Source: Cryptomeria japonica (lineage: Eukaryota; Streptophyta; Pinopsida; Cupressales; Cupressaceae). From it: a DNA stretch of 64,000 nucleotides. Numbering within the stretch: position 1 is the first letter of the stretch; each line of letters begins with the position of its first letter. The notes beneath the pieces were generated by a model that saw only the letters and a program-made list of their open reading frames with translations, did no database searches and was not told where the DNA came from. A program made the translations under genes and the position numbers. Shown here one piece after another: positions 1 to 12,060 of this stretch. The stretch is taken from the NCBI RefSeq assembly GCF_030272615.1, contig NC_081407.1, forward strand, positions 269,733,870 to 269,797,869, given 5' to 3'.

Positions 1-368
1 TTGAAATATTGTAGTTTTGAGAATTTAAATACTTTATATAGCAATTAAGAGTACTTAGAAGTTTGCTTCATGGTTTGTTGTGAGGATTGTTATGGGATTT
101 GTCTTAGCGTTGTAGCAATTGCCAAAAGACCCGAAGTTCTGTGCTGTAGAACTGAATGTAAGATCTTGGCTTGTGTCCCAATATATTTATGAATAGCCTA
201 TAGTTTTATCTGGCTTGTGTCTAGACATGTTGCATTTCTAGGATTTTCTGAGAAACAAGATCATTAGCTGTCTCAGGTTTTAAATGTTTTTGTAAAGGAG
301 CATTTATGTATATAATGAAATAGTTGACAGGGATGACTGAGGGTTCCCATTTTGCAGGATAAGAGACA
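1..368 (+). other. Upstream region of the chaperonin gene with a probable 5'-UTR splice acceptor
   Basis: No credible ORF lies here. A TTTTGCAG at about 350-357 sits 11 bases before the start codon and looks like a plant 3' splice site, so the 5' UTR probably contains an intron and the promoter and cap site may lie left of the window. The upstream sequence is T-rich, as plant introns usually are. This is inference; a transcript is needed to confirm it. Confidence 0.45.
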
Positions 369-3300
369 ATGGCATCAACGTTGTGCAGTATGACAGGAAT
401 CAGCACTTCTGCAGCTCTCAACAACACTGGAAGAGAGAAGATGAGTGCAACTTCTAACAAATATTGTACGTTGTCCTCCGCATCTGCATTTGCACCCATT
501 TCCCTTAGAGGTTTAAGCAGAAGGCAAACAATGAGACTACAGAAAAGTGACCGGGGACTTAGTGTAAGGGCTATGGCAAAAGAATTATACTTCAACAAAG
601 ATGGATCAGCGACAAAGAAACTGCAGGTTAGAGAAATTGCATCTACTTATCAAGAAATTTTATATGCAGAAAATTTCCCCGTGGTATAGCTGTTTGGTGC
701 ACTGGGTTGATACTGGGCTCACTCTTGTATTCATATCTGAAAATGCACTACAATATCTAATTATATGGCTTCTGATAGCATCATATCACTCTTCTGTAGG
801 TGGGTGTCAACAAGCTTGCTGATCTTGTTGGCGTCACTCTGGGACCAAAAGGCAGAAATGTTGTTTTAGAGAGTAAATACGGTGCGCCAAAAATTGTGAA
901 TGATGGTGTGACTGTTGCTAAGGAGGTAAGTTATGGTTTTGTGTTTGTTGGCGTTTGTTCTTTTTGCATTTTTTTGTTCGCCCACATCAGTCTCCTGTGC
1001 TGGCTTTTGAAAGCTTAAGTATTCCAGGGTCAATTGTGAATAGGGTGGTATATAAAAATTTGCAGTTTTCAAGAAACCAAATTTTCAGAAAGGGCAGTGT
1101 AGATGCAGAATTTAGTGGCAAGTACTTCTTCAGAATATTTAACGGAATTGTTGCCTGTATGATAGGTTGAATTAGAGGATCCTGTAGAGAATATTGGAGC
1201 CAAGTTGGTGAGGCAAGCTGCAGCAAAGACAAATGATTTGGCAGGTGATGGAACTACCACATCGGTGGTTCTTGCACAAGGTTTAATAGCCGAAGGCATA
1301 AAGGTACTTTTGTTACCGTGGAGTTGACTGTGCTTAAAGTACCTTTTACATCTTGTTAGTTTATTCTTAACATGAAAGCTTGATTAAGAAATAAGAAAAC
1401 TAAAAGATATATGGACAGGTGAAGTTCAAATCTTAACTTTGCAGCTGAATCTTAACTAAATGATCATGATGTGGTGCAAAAACACCTTTTATATGAATTT
1501 TTTTTTTATTATTCAATGCTTTAACTTTAAGACAGAGAAAATTAAAAGAAGTCAAGCATCTGATTTTTTGAAAAGAATTAGCTGAATGGCAAGGCTGCTG
1601 TGTTCAGGTTGTTGGAGCTGGAGCAAATCCCATTCAGATTACCAGGGGTATTGACAAGACTGTGAAGGCTTTAGTTACTGAACTAAAAGCTATTTCCAAG
1701 GAGGTAAATTTTATCCCTCCACATCATTGTGTTCACTGTTCGGTTGAGTTTGGTTCGCAATTTGTATGAGATGGTTGTTTTCTGACAAAGTTGTGTTTTG
1801 TCTTTTTAGTGGAAACTATATTCCAGGTGTCCCTGTTGTCCCTTTGTCTGCCCAACTGATAGCAACGAGCTTCAGTAGACCTAATGTATGATGCTGTCTC
1901 ATGCATGACATTGTAGTACTGTGTGTTTTGTTAGATGCTATATTTGTTAGAAATACATATTGATAAGATACTGTTGTACCCTACTTTTATTGTATCCTGG
2001 GTCTACAGGAAGTTGTATATCGCTGTCCATATCTGCAGGGCCTTTTAGGAATTACTGTGATGTTGTGCTTTAGTCATTGGTGTGAAATACTTAGTTTCTC
2101 CATATCTAGTGATGTTTTAAATGTCTAGTTTTGTGTCGAGTATGTTGAAACTTGTAGGAAGTATTGTTGTTTTACTTGTTTATGTGTGTCTTGTAAGACT
2201 ACATAACACATTGGGGATGGGCTGTTTTTTGCTTTGGGTTTCTTATTACAGAGTAGCATTTCTTCTGTCAGTATTTCCTTTTTTGCAGATTCAGACCTTG
2301 TATATGCTGGTATGGTGCAGGTTGAAGATAGTGAGTTAGCAGATGTGGCTGCAGTAAGTGCTGGGAACAATTATGAAGTAGGAAATATGATAGCAGAGGC
2401 CATGAGTAAAGTTGGTAGGAAGGGTGTAGTAACCCTTGAAGAAGGAAAGAGTGCAGAAAATAATCTATATGTTGTAGAGGGAATGCAATTTGACCGTGGA
2501 TATATTTCTCCATATTTTGTGACTGACAGTGAGAAGATGACTGCAGAGTATGAGAATTGTAAGGTAACTAATACATGGATTTAAATCGTTTTTACCATTT
2601 TTAGCTTGTTTTGAATATGAAAATTTATCATTTAGCTATTTTTAAGCTATGCCAATGCTGCTAGGTCAAAAGAGTGGCTGTACTTCTGTGTATTAGGAAT
2701 TGGGAAACTTTACTCAGGAATGAATTTATTGTTTTTAACTGCCTGCAGCTATTGTTGGTTGATAAAAAAATAACAAATGCAAGAGACATGATTGGCATAT
2801 TGGAAGATGCCATTCGTGGTGGTTATCCCATCTTAATAATTGCTGAAGACATTGAGCAAGAAGCCCTGGCTACCCTTGTTGTGAACAGGCTTCGAGGTGC
2901 ATTAAAGATTGCAGCTTTAAAAGCTCCTGGATTTGGAGAAAGGAAAAGTCAGTATTTGGATGACATTGCTGTGTTGACTGGAGGTATTGTTTCGTAGTGC
3001 AATTATCAAGTTCACCAAGAATTTTTGTCTCTAATTCATGGATCATGGAAGTTTCCTATTCAATGTTCATTATATTGGTCAGTTTGTCATAGGCCATAAC
3101 GAAGTAGCCTTTTTTTAATAGTGTGAGCATGAGTTTAATTTCTGAGTACAAATAGTAAGTTGTAGGTATTGGATCAACTTATTTCAGAGTCTATGCTCCT
3201 AAGCTGTTATTTAGTAATATAGACAGCCATATATCTCTGAACCATGTTTTTTAATGCAGGCACCGTCATTAGAGATGAAGTGGGGCTGGCCCTTGACAAA

Positions 3301-6054
3301 GTTGGGAATGAGGTTCTGGGTACTGCTGCCAAGATAGTACTGACAAAAGATTCAACAACAATAGTTGGTGATGGAAGGACTCAGGAGGCTGTTGAGAGAA
3401 GAGTTAATCAAATTAGGAGCTTGATTGAGGTATGCCTTCTTGTCTCTGTGTGTGTTCTTCAGGCTTTAACATGGACTATTGCAGTCTTATCCTTTGTTCA
3501 TTCTGGCCTGGACATGAATTTGTGCACTTCAGATTTTTTCTTAATGGATGTTTTTCCATTGTCTGCACCTTTTGTCTCATAGTAGTTAGACACTCTCTGA
3601 TCTCATTCTAACTTTGTGAATATCAAGATATCAATGAAGAACAAGGGAATTCTTTATCTTTCATTATAGAATTGTGCTATTGTAAATCTAGTTTGTAGAA
3701 TGTATTAGTCGATTGAAATATATTCGTATTTTCCAGGCTGCTGAACAAGAATATGAGAAAGAAAAATTGAATGAAAGGATTGCTAAACTATCTGGGGGAG
3801 TTGCAGTTATACAGGTGAAATCATTGAAATGTTTCTCTGTTAATACATTTGGAGCAACCAGTATAAATTTGTCAATGAGCACGATTCATTAAGACATGCT
3901 TTACTGTGCTTGTGTTATTAATAATTATGACAATAAATGAGCATGAACCAAGTTGAGTGGTAATGAATAATAATAAATATGATTGTTGACAGGTAGGAGC
4001 ACAAACAGAGACAGAGTTAAAGGAAAAGAAGTTAAGAGTGGAGGATGCTTTGAATGCTACAAAGGTATGGCAGTCTTCTTTGTAAACAACTGTGTCATTT
4101 GATATGAATGTATAAAATGCCCATGTCAACACCTATGCTAGCAAAATTTAAGCCATTTGTGAATGGAATGACAAAGTCTTTTAAGTCTTTGTCTACTATC
4201 CTCCAATAGTGCAAAGCAGACAAAGTCTTCTGTCTACCATCCTTGATCCTCTCTTTAGAATGACAAATAATTAAAGTTATATCAATTGTGTTGGAGAAAT
4301 CGTTTGATTAATTACTATATACAGGCAGCTGTTGAGGAAGGCATTGTTGTTGGTGGAGGGTGTGCTCTCTTGAGGCTTGCTTCAAAGGTTGATGCTATCA
4401 GAGACACACTTGAAAATGAGGAACAGAAGGTAACTTAATTTTGTGCTGGTTACACGGGCAAGTATGGTTGACATGGAAAGGGTTTTCTGATCCTTATTGG
4501 ATATTAGACCATGCTTTGTCATTGAGCACTTAGCTCGGCAGTGTGTTTGTAACATTTGGTTCTGAAATTCGTTGGCACTTTGGTGTCTGCAGATTGGTGC
4601 AGGTATTGTTAAACGAGCTTTGAGCTACCCTGTGAAATTAATTGCAAAGAATGCAGGAGTAAATGGAAGTGTTGTAATTGAAAAGGTTAGTACAACTCCT
4701 GGCTAATTGTTGAATCAAGTATTAGCAATCCAGTATTTAAACTCAATTCTTTGGCAGCTATTCAATAGAATCTTGTTGACCCAAGCTCTTGTGCCTGGGT
4801 ATATCCTTATCAATTTCATTGGATATCAGTCTAAATGCAGGCAGCTCTGTCTTGTTCTTATGATGCCTGTTGACTTGAAGTAAATTGACATTGTGCCTGG
4901 GTGTACAATCTTATTCAATTTCACTGGATGTCAGCCTAAATGCGGATAGCTCTTTCTAGTTGTTATGGTAGTAAAATGACAGCTCTCTTTTTGTTTTTTT
5001 GTAGGTCCTTTCCAATGATAATCCCAAATATGGATACAATGCTGCTACAGGCAGTTATGAAGATTTGATGGCTGCAGGAATTATTGATCCAACTAAGGTA
5101 AAGATGGTATTTTGTTTTGATGTAGCCTCTTTTTTTTTTTTAATTTCCTGATCAGTGAAGTGAATGCAAATGTGTCTTTTAAGACCTTGCTAATATGGTT
5201 TGCCAGGATGTTTGTTGACTTAATACTAATTCTAGGTCTATTTGCTTAATGCCCCTCTTATAGGGAATGAATGAAAATGCCAGTTTGGACGTGATTCCAA
5301 TTGTGTTAGGCTCTCTACCTTTTCTAAAGTTTAGGTTGTATTTGTACGTAGGTAGGGATTATAATATACCAGGCAATTAGTTGCTCTCAAAGTGTTCGAA
5401 AGCTCACCAAGATAACCGTACAAGATGTCTTTTTGCTTGACGAGAGGGTTATTTACTTATTTATGTTAGTTTACTCATCTATTTGGAATGTATCATGTTA
5501 GGTTTATTTGTGTCTTCGAGATGGTAACTGTCTGCAAGTTTTAACATGTATAGAAGGCTGATGATTAACAGTTACTGTTTATGTGATTGCTATGTTAATG
5601 CACACTGGAAGGGCCATTTATGATATGCGGATTATAGTTTTGTAGTTGTTTGATGGATGGGTTCCTTGCTTTCTGTTTCAATTTTTTTTCTTGGCATGCC
5701 ATTTTTTGTTGCGTTGCATTTTATCTCTTTATGCAGTAGAGTAATCATCAACTCTAGTGCACTGCAATGTCTACGTTGTTCTCAATAGTTACCCTTTGGA
5801 GCAGGTGGTTAGATGTTGCCTAGAGCATGCAGCATCAGTGGCAAAGACATTTTTGACATCTGATGTTGTGGTTGTTGACATCAAGGAACCAGAACCAGCC
5901 ATGCCTGCTGGAAACCCCATGGATAACTCAGGTCTTTATACAATTTTCTTTGTTTATCATTAGTATATTTTTACTCGGATGGATTTATGGAATTGTGGCT
6001 TAATCATTTTTTTAATGTTTTTTCTATGCCTCTACTGCAGGTTATGGGTACTGA
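369..6054 (+). CDS. CPN60B: Chloroplast chaperonin-60 subunit beta (RuBisCO large-subunit-binding protein beta), 14 coding exons
   Basis: This is a group I chaperonin (GroEL/Hsp60 family) of the plastid stroma, which folds RuBisCO large subunit and other proteins in ATP-driven rings together with Cpn60 alpha and Cpn20/Cpn10. Coding exons read by eye: 369-626, 800-925, 1166-1303, 1608-1703, 2321-2563, 2749-2983, 3260-3429, 3737-3814, 3993-4064, 4325-4429, 4593-4685, 5005-5097, 5805-5931 and 6041-6054. All introns are GT-AG; most are phase 0, but those after exons 6 and 13 are phase 1. The sum is 1848 bp, 615 aa. Residues 1 to about 67 are Ser/Arg-rich and poor in acids, typical of a plastid transit peptide; the mature part begins near [12 protein letters not shown]. 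The ATP-site motif GDGTTT is at about 155-160 and the chaperonin signature [12 protein letters not shown] at about 473-484. The C terminus DNSGYGY matches the plant beta subunit. No stop or frameshift was seen in the joined exons. Confidence 0.96.
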
Positions 6055-6830
6055 GGGGAAAACCTGAATAAAGCAAACCAAATTTGTGTTCCTGTTTTGA
6101 GATAATGCCCCCAGTAAAGGGTATTAATTCAGGCTAATCAAATCTAAATGAAAATTTGATAGCTTTACACTTTCAGCCAGAGAGTTGAAAATTTGGCTGA
6201 AAGTTCGGCATGTTTAGAATAGCAGTGCGGTTTTGGCATCTGCAATTATTTTGCAGGAATTTTTCATGTAGAAGAGACATTGTATGGCACTGGTGGTGTT
6301 ATAACACCATAATGAGTTTTTAATTTTCTGTTTAGTTGCTATGGATACTTGCATGGTTTAGTTTAATGCAGTTTTATAGCGGCAGGTTTTGTTTCTATTT
6401 TAAAGTTAGGAACCCAAGAATTATGAGGTTTCTATTTATTGATGGTATCTTGCATTTCATGGGAGTGGGTGCTATACCTTTCAATTTAAAAAAAAAAAAA
6501 TTTCATCTTTTTTTTCTGTTGCTTCCATAGGTGCCTGCAAGCATTTTTCCAAGCATCTTTCCACATAAAGAAATCATATGCCACTGAAGGTGTGACGACC
6601 ATTTGGAGTTTTTAAATCTTTCCAGAATTTAAGTTGGGCTGGATTGTGGTTTGGTAGAATGCTGTTTTAGCAGGCCTACTTCTTTTGGACAAACGCATCA
6701 CAATTTGAAATTGTATTTGTGTCATTGGACTTCTTGTACCTCTTAACTTTTTTAATTTTTTCTAGTTGGGCTATGGATACTTCGATGCAGGGGAGAAAAC
6801 AACCCTGCTCTCATACTTTTAACACAACTC
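6055..6830 (+). other. 3' UTR and downstream flank of the chaperonin gene
   Basis: The sequence after the stop is T-rich and non-coding. An AATAAA hexamer at 6067-6072 is only 13 bases past the stop and is probably too early to be the main poly(A) signal; other A/T-rich candidates follow up to about 6.8 kb, including an A13 run near 6487. I cannot place the real 3' end from sequence alone. Confidence 0.5.
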
Positions 6831-8728
6831 AACACACAATCGCTGTTAACAAAGCAGAGACTCTACTACTAACCAAATAAGAATGCAACATAAAGAAAAT
6901 ACATTCATAAATTCTCAAAATAAAACAATTTGATAATCACATTACAAGAATGGCCTTATTGGCCTCTCAACTAAAACACACACACTCGTTCTTTTACAAT
7001 TCCTTACGCTTTTCCCTTTGGCAACTTCACTACCCTGTGTTCCTCAACTCTTCATTCTGCTTACCTCTTCCTCTATTTACCTGTGAATATCCTCAACTCT
7101 GCTTTCAGTCACGCACACCCATACTCCACTTACCGCTGCTCATTTTCTTCAGGGCACCTCCTGTCCTTCATCCCTCTCGGGTCATCTCTCCCCACACTAC
7201 GATTTTTCTCCTAAATTAAATGTTTCATTGCTGTTTATGAACTGCTCCTCTCTCATATGAACTGCTCCTCTCTCATTTTCCACACTATTCTCTTTTAACT
7301 TCCCACACTTCTGCCCCCCTCTCTACACCACGCCTTCATGATTTAATTGTCAGTTTAAACCACAAAACAATGGGCTCTATTCCCATTTGAACGCCCCACT
7401 TTCAAAATGCATTTGCTATTTATAAAAGCCTCTTAATAAAATGAATAGAAGCTCCACTTAATATGCCTTCTTTTTCACTTCTTAACTCCCTCCATTTTTC
7501 ATGCCTTCTCCTTACGTTATCTTGCTGCTGTTCTGACAATTCAGATTACTGTTTATTTCAAATTTTATAATATTTTAAAAGCTGTTATTTTGGAGCCCAT
7601 AAATGGCAGCCCCACTCATCCATGCCTTCCTCTTTCATCTCTATCTCTTATGCCACCTTGTTGATTTCTTCTGTTTTCTATTTCGTGAGCCCTTTATTTA
7701 TTTCATTGTTTCAATTTCGTTGTCCACGCTGTCCTATATCTGCAGACTTCCTCTCCTAAGCCGTTTCAAATTCTTTCCAATCTGTAATTTTGCCAGATGC
7801 TCCTGCATCATACTTGTGATGGTATACACAGTTCTATACCAGCGGGTCTTGTTACTCCTTTTGAAGAAGGAACCCATTGAGAATTATTAAGTGTCTAATT
7901 GTTGACATGGTTTTTAATTTTTTTGTGTATCATGGGACCAGTTGTCCACCCGAACCTTTATGGTAAGTAACGCATTACCTGCAGTGAATCCAAATAGAAG
8001 CCGAGTGGGGCTTAGCCATTCCACCCATGTTGTGTGGGCCTTGATAGTTTCAGATTGTTGGAAGCTGGCAGGATTGTTAAATCTTGATCTGCTTCATGTG
8101 AGCCTACCCAAATAGGTTCTCCATTTGGATTGGACGTCAACATTTTCCTTTTAAAATACCATATATAATTTTTTTATTTTACTTGTACCGAATCGTCAAA
8201 GAAAGTGATCAATTAATAACGGTGGGTTAAGTGAAAAGAATTTTTTTATAAATAATTATTTTGTATAGTAAATAACCTGTTTTAGCACCATATTGTGAAA
8301 CCAGATAAGGGATGCCTAAAGGCTCATTTACATCATTTGGAGCAGTTGCAGTCAATCAAATCCACAGGCTGAATATTAGTAGATGTAGGTAACTGTTTGC
8401 CCCGATAAATTGATTTGGTCTTTTTTATTTACTCTTGACATGGTTTTATTTTTTGCTAACCTGCACGGTCAGGTGCATAATCTGCCAAGCACGGTGAACC
8501 TGAATGGGGCCTTGATATGAATTGAATCAGTTCACAAGACAGGAGGGCCAATAGAAACTCGACTTTTTAAATTGTTGAATGCTTAGTATTATATTAGGAC
8601 AGTGAACGTTTTTTTTTTTGGGGTTACATTCTCTTCATTTCAGTGCCTATGGTATTAATCATATTGAATTTTAATTGAATATATTCGATTATTATTATTT
8701 TTTTTTTTCTGTCATTGTGAAGTTTTAG
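6831..8728. other. Intergenic, no gene seen; pyrimidine-rich stretch
   Basis: No ORF here resembles a known family. About 6960-7350 and 7580-7800 are strongly pyrimidine-biased on the plus strand. A 19-bp unit (core GAACTGCTCCTCTCTCAT) occurs twice in tandem near 7238-7276. The rest is AT-rich with several T runs. Confidence 0.5.
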
Positions 8729-8734
8729 GAATAT

Positions 8735-9393
8735 TTTTTTGATGAATAGGCATTTTCATTAAAATAAGTAGAAGAGAGTACACTATTCACAAAAAAAAAG
8801 GGGAAGGAAAAAGACTCCTTGAGAGTCACACGGGCAGAATTCGAAAACAACCAAAAAAAGGTTACTTGAAACATAGGAAGAGCTTAGAAATCCAAAAACA
8901 ATGCAAAAAGCCTAAGCGACTAGAGCAGTAGCACCAGAAGGAGGTGGATCTATATCATCTTTTTTATCCCATACATTAGGGGGGGTGGTTCAAAAGAGAC
9001 CACCCATCCTCAACATCGTTTTTCATTTTTATCTTTCCTTGTTGGAGAAGAAGTCAGAGCAAGCCGGGGGCCCTTTAGAAGAATTGGGCCAACCAAAACC
9101 ATCCAAAGCCAGAGGTATCGCCACCTATAGGCCACTCGGAGGCAGAGCGGCGATGCGGAAAGTCTCTCCCTTTGTTAGAATGACAATGAGGAGCTTGAGA
9201 GCAAAGTGTGTGAGAGCCATCGGTGGAAGAGTTGCAACCACACCAACGACCACAAACTGGAGAACAGTTGTCGGAGGTGGAAGGGTTTGGCAAAATTTTG
9301 GCAACCGTACAAGGGGCATTACCTCAGTGATCAAGTAGCACTTGCAAGTGGGCCACTTAAAGATCTACTTTATTCGCTTGCACTTGAATTTGT
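8735..9393 (-). mobile_element. 3'-terminal part of the minus-strand LINE, severed by the nested insertion
   Basis: This lies between the nested unit (TSD at 9394-9409) and the poly(A)-side end at about 8735. On the minus strand short open stretches occur (9293-9075), but I see no recognisable domain, in keeping with the tail of ORF2 and the 3' UTR. Assignment rests on the TSD, which shows the DNA was continuous with 12061 onward before the insertion, and on the LINE-like 3' end. Confidence 0.6.
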
Positions 9394-9433
9394 AACATCA
9401 CATTATTGCTCTACTGTTGTAGAAGGTCCTTCT

Positions 9434-10690
9434 ATGGTTTTGGTTTCTTATGTTGGGGGTTTGGGTGCCAAGATCCCTGTCGGTGATTTTGTTCCTCCCA
9501 AACCTGGTGTCTCTGATTCAGTTGTAGATTTGGATGCCCTTGAGGTTGGTGCTGGTGCTGTTGTCGACCTTCTTGCTTTGCCCAGACCTTTTGTCAGGAA
9601 GCGTAGCTTTGCTCGTGTGGCTAGATCTGTTGTCTAGGCTTCTAAGGGGGTTCGTCCTCTTCTTTGTGCCAAGACCTCTCCTGTTGTGGTCTATGGCCGG
9701 GAGCTTGTGGATAATGTTGATTTATGTCAACGCAATGCTTTGGTCTGAAGATTTGTTGGGTTTTGGCCTTCTTCCGAACCTTCATTGCTGGGTGAGTGAT
9801 TCTTGGAAGCCCTTTGTTGCTCATGGCATTGAGCTTTTATCTTGTGCTAAAGGCTTTTTATTTGCTTCCTTTACCTCTACTCATGATTGTGATATGATTT
9901 TGGGAAAGTTGTGGACTTAGGGGGATCACTCTCTCTATTAAGTCCTGGACTCTTTCTTTCAACCCCCTCTTATTGAATCTCTCTCTGTTCGTCTAGTTTG
10001 GGTTTGCCTCCTAATCTCCCTCTCCATTTCTAAGAGCCCTCTTGTTTTGAGGCCATTGGTAACTCCATTGGCAGCTTCTTGAAGGTTGATGATGCCACGT
10101 TCTCCATGGGTCATTCTGCCTTTGCTCGCCTATTAATTGATGTCGACATATCATTGGCCCTCCCCAAGGATGTGGTTTTAATGGTTGGGGATAGGTCTTG
10201 TACTTAATCGCTAGATTATGAGGGCCTCTCCTTTTGCTGTAGAAGGTGCTTCTCAACGGGTCACCTTGATTCAAACTGTTCTCTCTCTCGTCGCAGAGGT
10301 GCTGCTACTTGGTGGAAGGATGCTACAAAAGATCACTTGACAATTAATGCTTCAGACTTTGTTTTGGTTGAATCCTTTCAAGATGAGGTGCCCCAAACTG
10401 CTGATGAAGCTTTTGTTGATGATACTGTTGTTGTGGACTCTTCTGCCCCCTTGGCTCCTACTTTTGTTGTTCTTGCTCCACACCTTCGCTCTTCTCCCGA
10501 CAATTCGACTCTTGTTGCTATTCTTTAGCAACAACCTGCTGTTGTTTTGCAACAGTAGTCTGGAAGTAACTCTGTCCCTAATGATAGTGTTGCATGGACG
10601 GTTGTTTGTTGTAGGTGAAAGGGAAATCTACCCCCCTTTCCCAACCCTCCCATTGTCAATTTTTGGTATTTCTCATCACTCTTGAGTTGG
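9434..10690 (+). pseudogene. ORF1-type protein of copy A (DUF4283-like plus CCHC knuckle), degenerate
   Basis: The frame may begin at the ATG at 9434 (MVLVSYVGGLGAKIPVGDF) and is open to the stop at about 9635. It then continues in other frames: a VVYGRELVDNVDL segment near 9690, RFVGFWPS near 9745, and a DUF4283-like core to about 10,130. A CCHC zinc knuckle, C-R-R-C-FSTG-H-LDSN-C, lies at about 10,219-10,280. An acidic and Pro/Leu-rich tail runs to about 10,690. Several stops and shifts make it non-functional. Family members bind LINE RNA; that role is inferred from similarity. Confidence 0.7.
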
Positions 10691-10829
10691 GTTGGGTTGG
10701 GTTGTTGCCGGTTTGACATGTTTGTTTGGCCTGTTTGACTTTGTTCTTTTGGGGTTTGCACCCTTGCTTGGTCTGTTTAAAATTGATAGTCTTTGGCTAT
10801 GTAAAGGGTAAGTGCCCTCGTTAACGTTG

Positions 10830-12037
10830 CTTTTTGTAATGTCACCAAAATGTATTGGTGGGTGAAAAATGTGTGAATGAGAGATCAAGAGGAAAACTAC
10901 CATTTCTCTCCAAGGGGAAATGAGAGTTTCAGTACGGATTTCCCTTCAAACACTCTTCACCTAATTACATTTGAAGAGGAGAGTAAAATTCACTAGATTC
11001 AACCTTCAAAGATGAAGATAAAATTCTAAATGAAATGAGAATGATAAGTTAATCCCCTCTTCCTATTTGAAATGGAAAGGAGTTGATTGAATTATGTAGT
11101 GCACAAGTAACAAAGAACTGATTATAACTTGAGATTGGAGTACGAGATGAAGTTGTACACCTGAATCTGACAGTAATATGTCAAGACGAAGTTGCCGTGC
11201 GAATTTGGGGAAAAGTTGCTCGAACCGTAGCGGGAGTGTACACGGTCCTTCGAAAAATTTGCGAAACGAAAAGGGTTTTTCCATCTTTGCAAATGAAGTC
11301 CAAATCCGAAAGCACACTTGCAACCTACACACAAAAAAGAGAGGAAAAGGGGTTGGGATTGGGGGTTTGCCTTTAGGTCAAACGCCAGTTTTGGAATTAA
11401 CCAAGTAATGAAAGAAAGTACTTGCAAGTAAATGTAAATGAAAAACTGAAATGTAGATCACCTCAAGGGAGGTTGTGATAGCAATGTTGATAGAAATGCT
11501 TGTGTGAAATTGAATGTTGGAATCAATCTCCCCTTCAACGGTTGAATCCTTGACTTGAATGCAACACCTAGCCTTGAAGGGAGACTTGAGAAGCTCAATT
11601 CTTGAAATGGATGCTTGAATGCTCTTGAACGCTTGATCACAATTTTTCATCTTATTGAACTTATCCAATTTGACCCCCTTACCCAAATGAGAGGGCAAAT
11701 GCAACTTAAATACATGTCAATTAGGGTTAATGAAACTGATTTTTGTCACAGGCCGACATCAGGGAACTTTTCCCACTCATTGCACAACCTACAATGCATG
11801 CTTAGGAAAGGGTCCTACCCCAAAATAGGGTAGAGACAGGGGCGCCATGTCCCTGTCTTGCCCCTTTCTCCAGGGCAAAGTGCAGACAGGGTGGTGCGGG
11901 GGCCAAGGAAGAACCAAATTTCGAGGGTTGAATAGTCTCCGATCTCCGATCAGGCTAGGGGATTCGATTTCGCGTGCGTGAGGACCCTAATGCGGTCGAA
12001 AATTGCTAAGGTCGCAATTTTATGACACTACACTTTT
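10830..12037 (-). mobile_element. Solo LTR of a Ty3/gypsy-like family, with 5-bp TSD
   Basis: The LTR spans 10835-12032 (1198 bp) between CTTTT repeats at 10830-10834 and 12033-12037. It begins TGTAAT and ends CTACA on the plus strand, so on the minus strand it runs TGTAG to ATTACA. It is recognisably related to the LTRs at 27191 and 33948 in reverse orientation: the end-proximal segment GCAATTTTATGACACTACA, the block near 11,320-11,410, and the block near 11,215-11,270 around a GTGTACACGGTCC core. There is no internal region, so LTR-LTR recombination removed it. Confidence 0.85.
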
Positions 12038-12060
12038 AATAAAAAACATCACATTATTGC

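Larger units (their letters stand above)
9394..12060 (+). mobile_element. ORF1-only LINE-like unit, copy A, with 16-bp TSD
   Basis: The unit occupies 9410-12044 and is flanked by perfect 16-bp repeats, AACATCACATTATTGC, at 9394-9409 and 12045-12060. It ends in a short AATAAAAAA tail and is itself broken by a solo LTR at 10835-12032; without that LTR and its duplicated site it is about 1.43 kb. It codes only for an ORF1-type protein and then goes straight to a 3' UTR of about 150-200 bp; there is no endonuclease or reverse transcriptase. The same architecture recurs at 17423, 19872 (truncated) and 46861. This corresponds in plan to mammalian HAL1 half-LINEs. Confidence 0.85.

Noticed and set aside
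369-6054. The chaperonin as a processed pseudogene or organellar insert
   Set aside because: It has 13 introns with GT-AG borders, no internal stop, and a transit peptide, so it is an ordinary nuclear gene.
10337-10685. Two overlapping ORFs of 63 and 112 codons as independent genes
   Set aside because: They are the acidic tail of the ORF1-type frame of copy A and its out-of-frame shadow.
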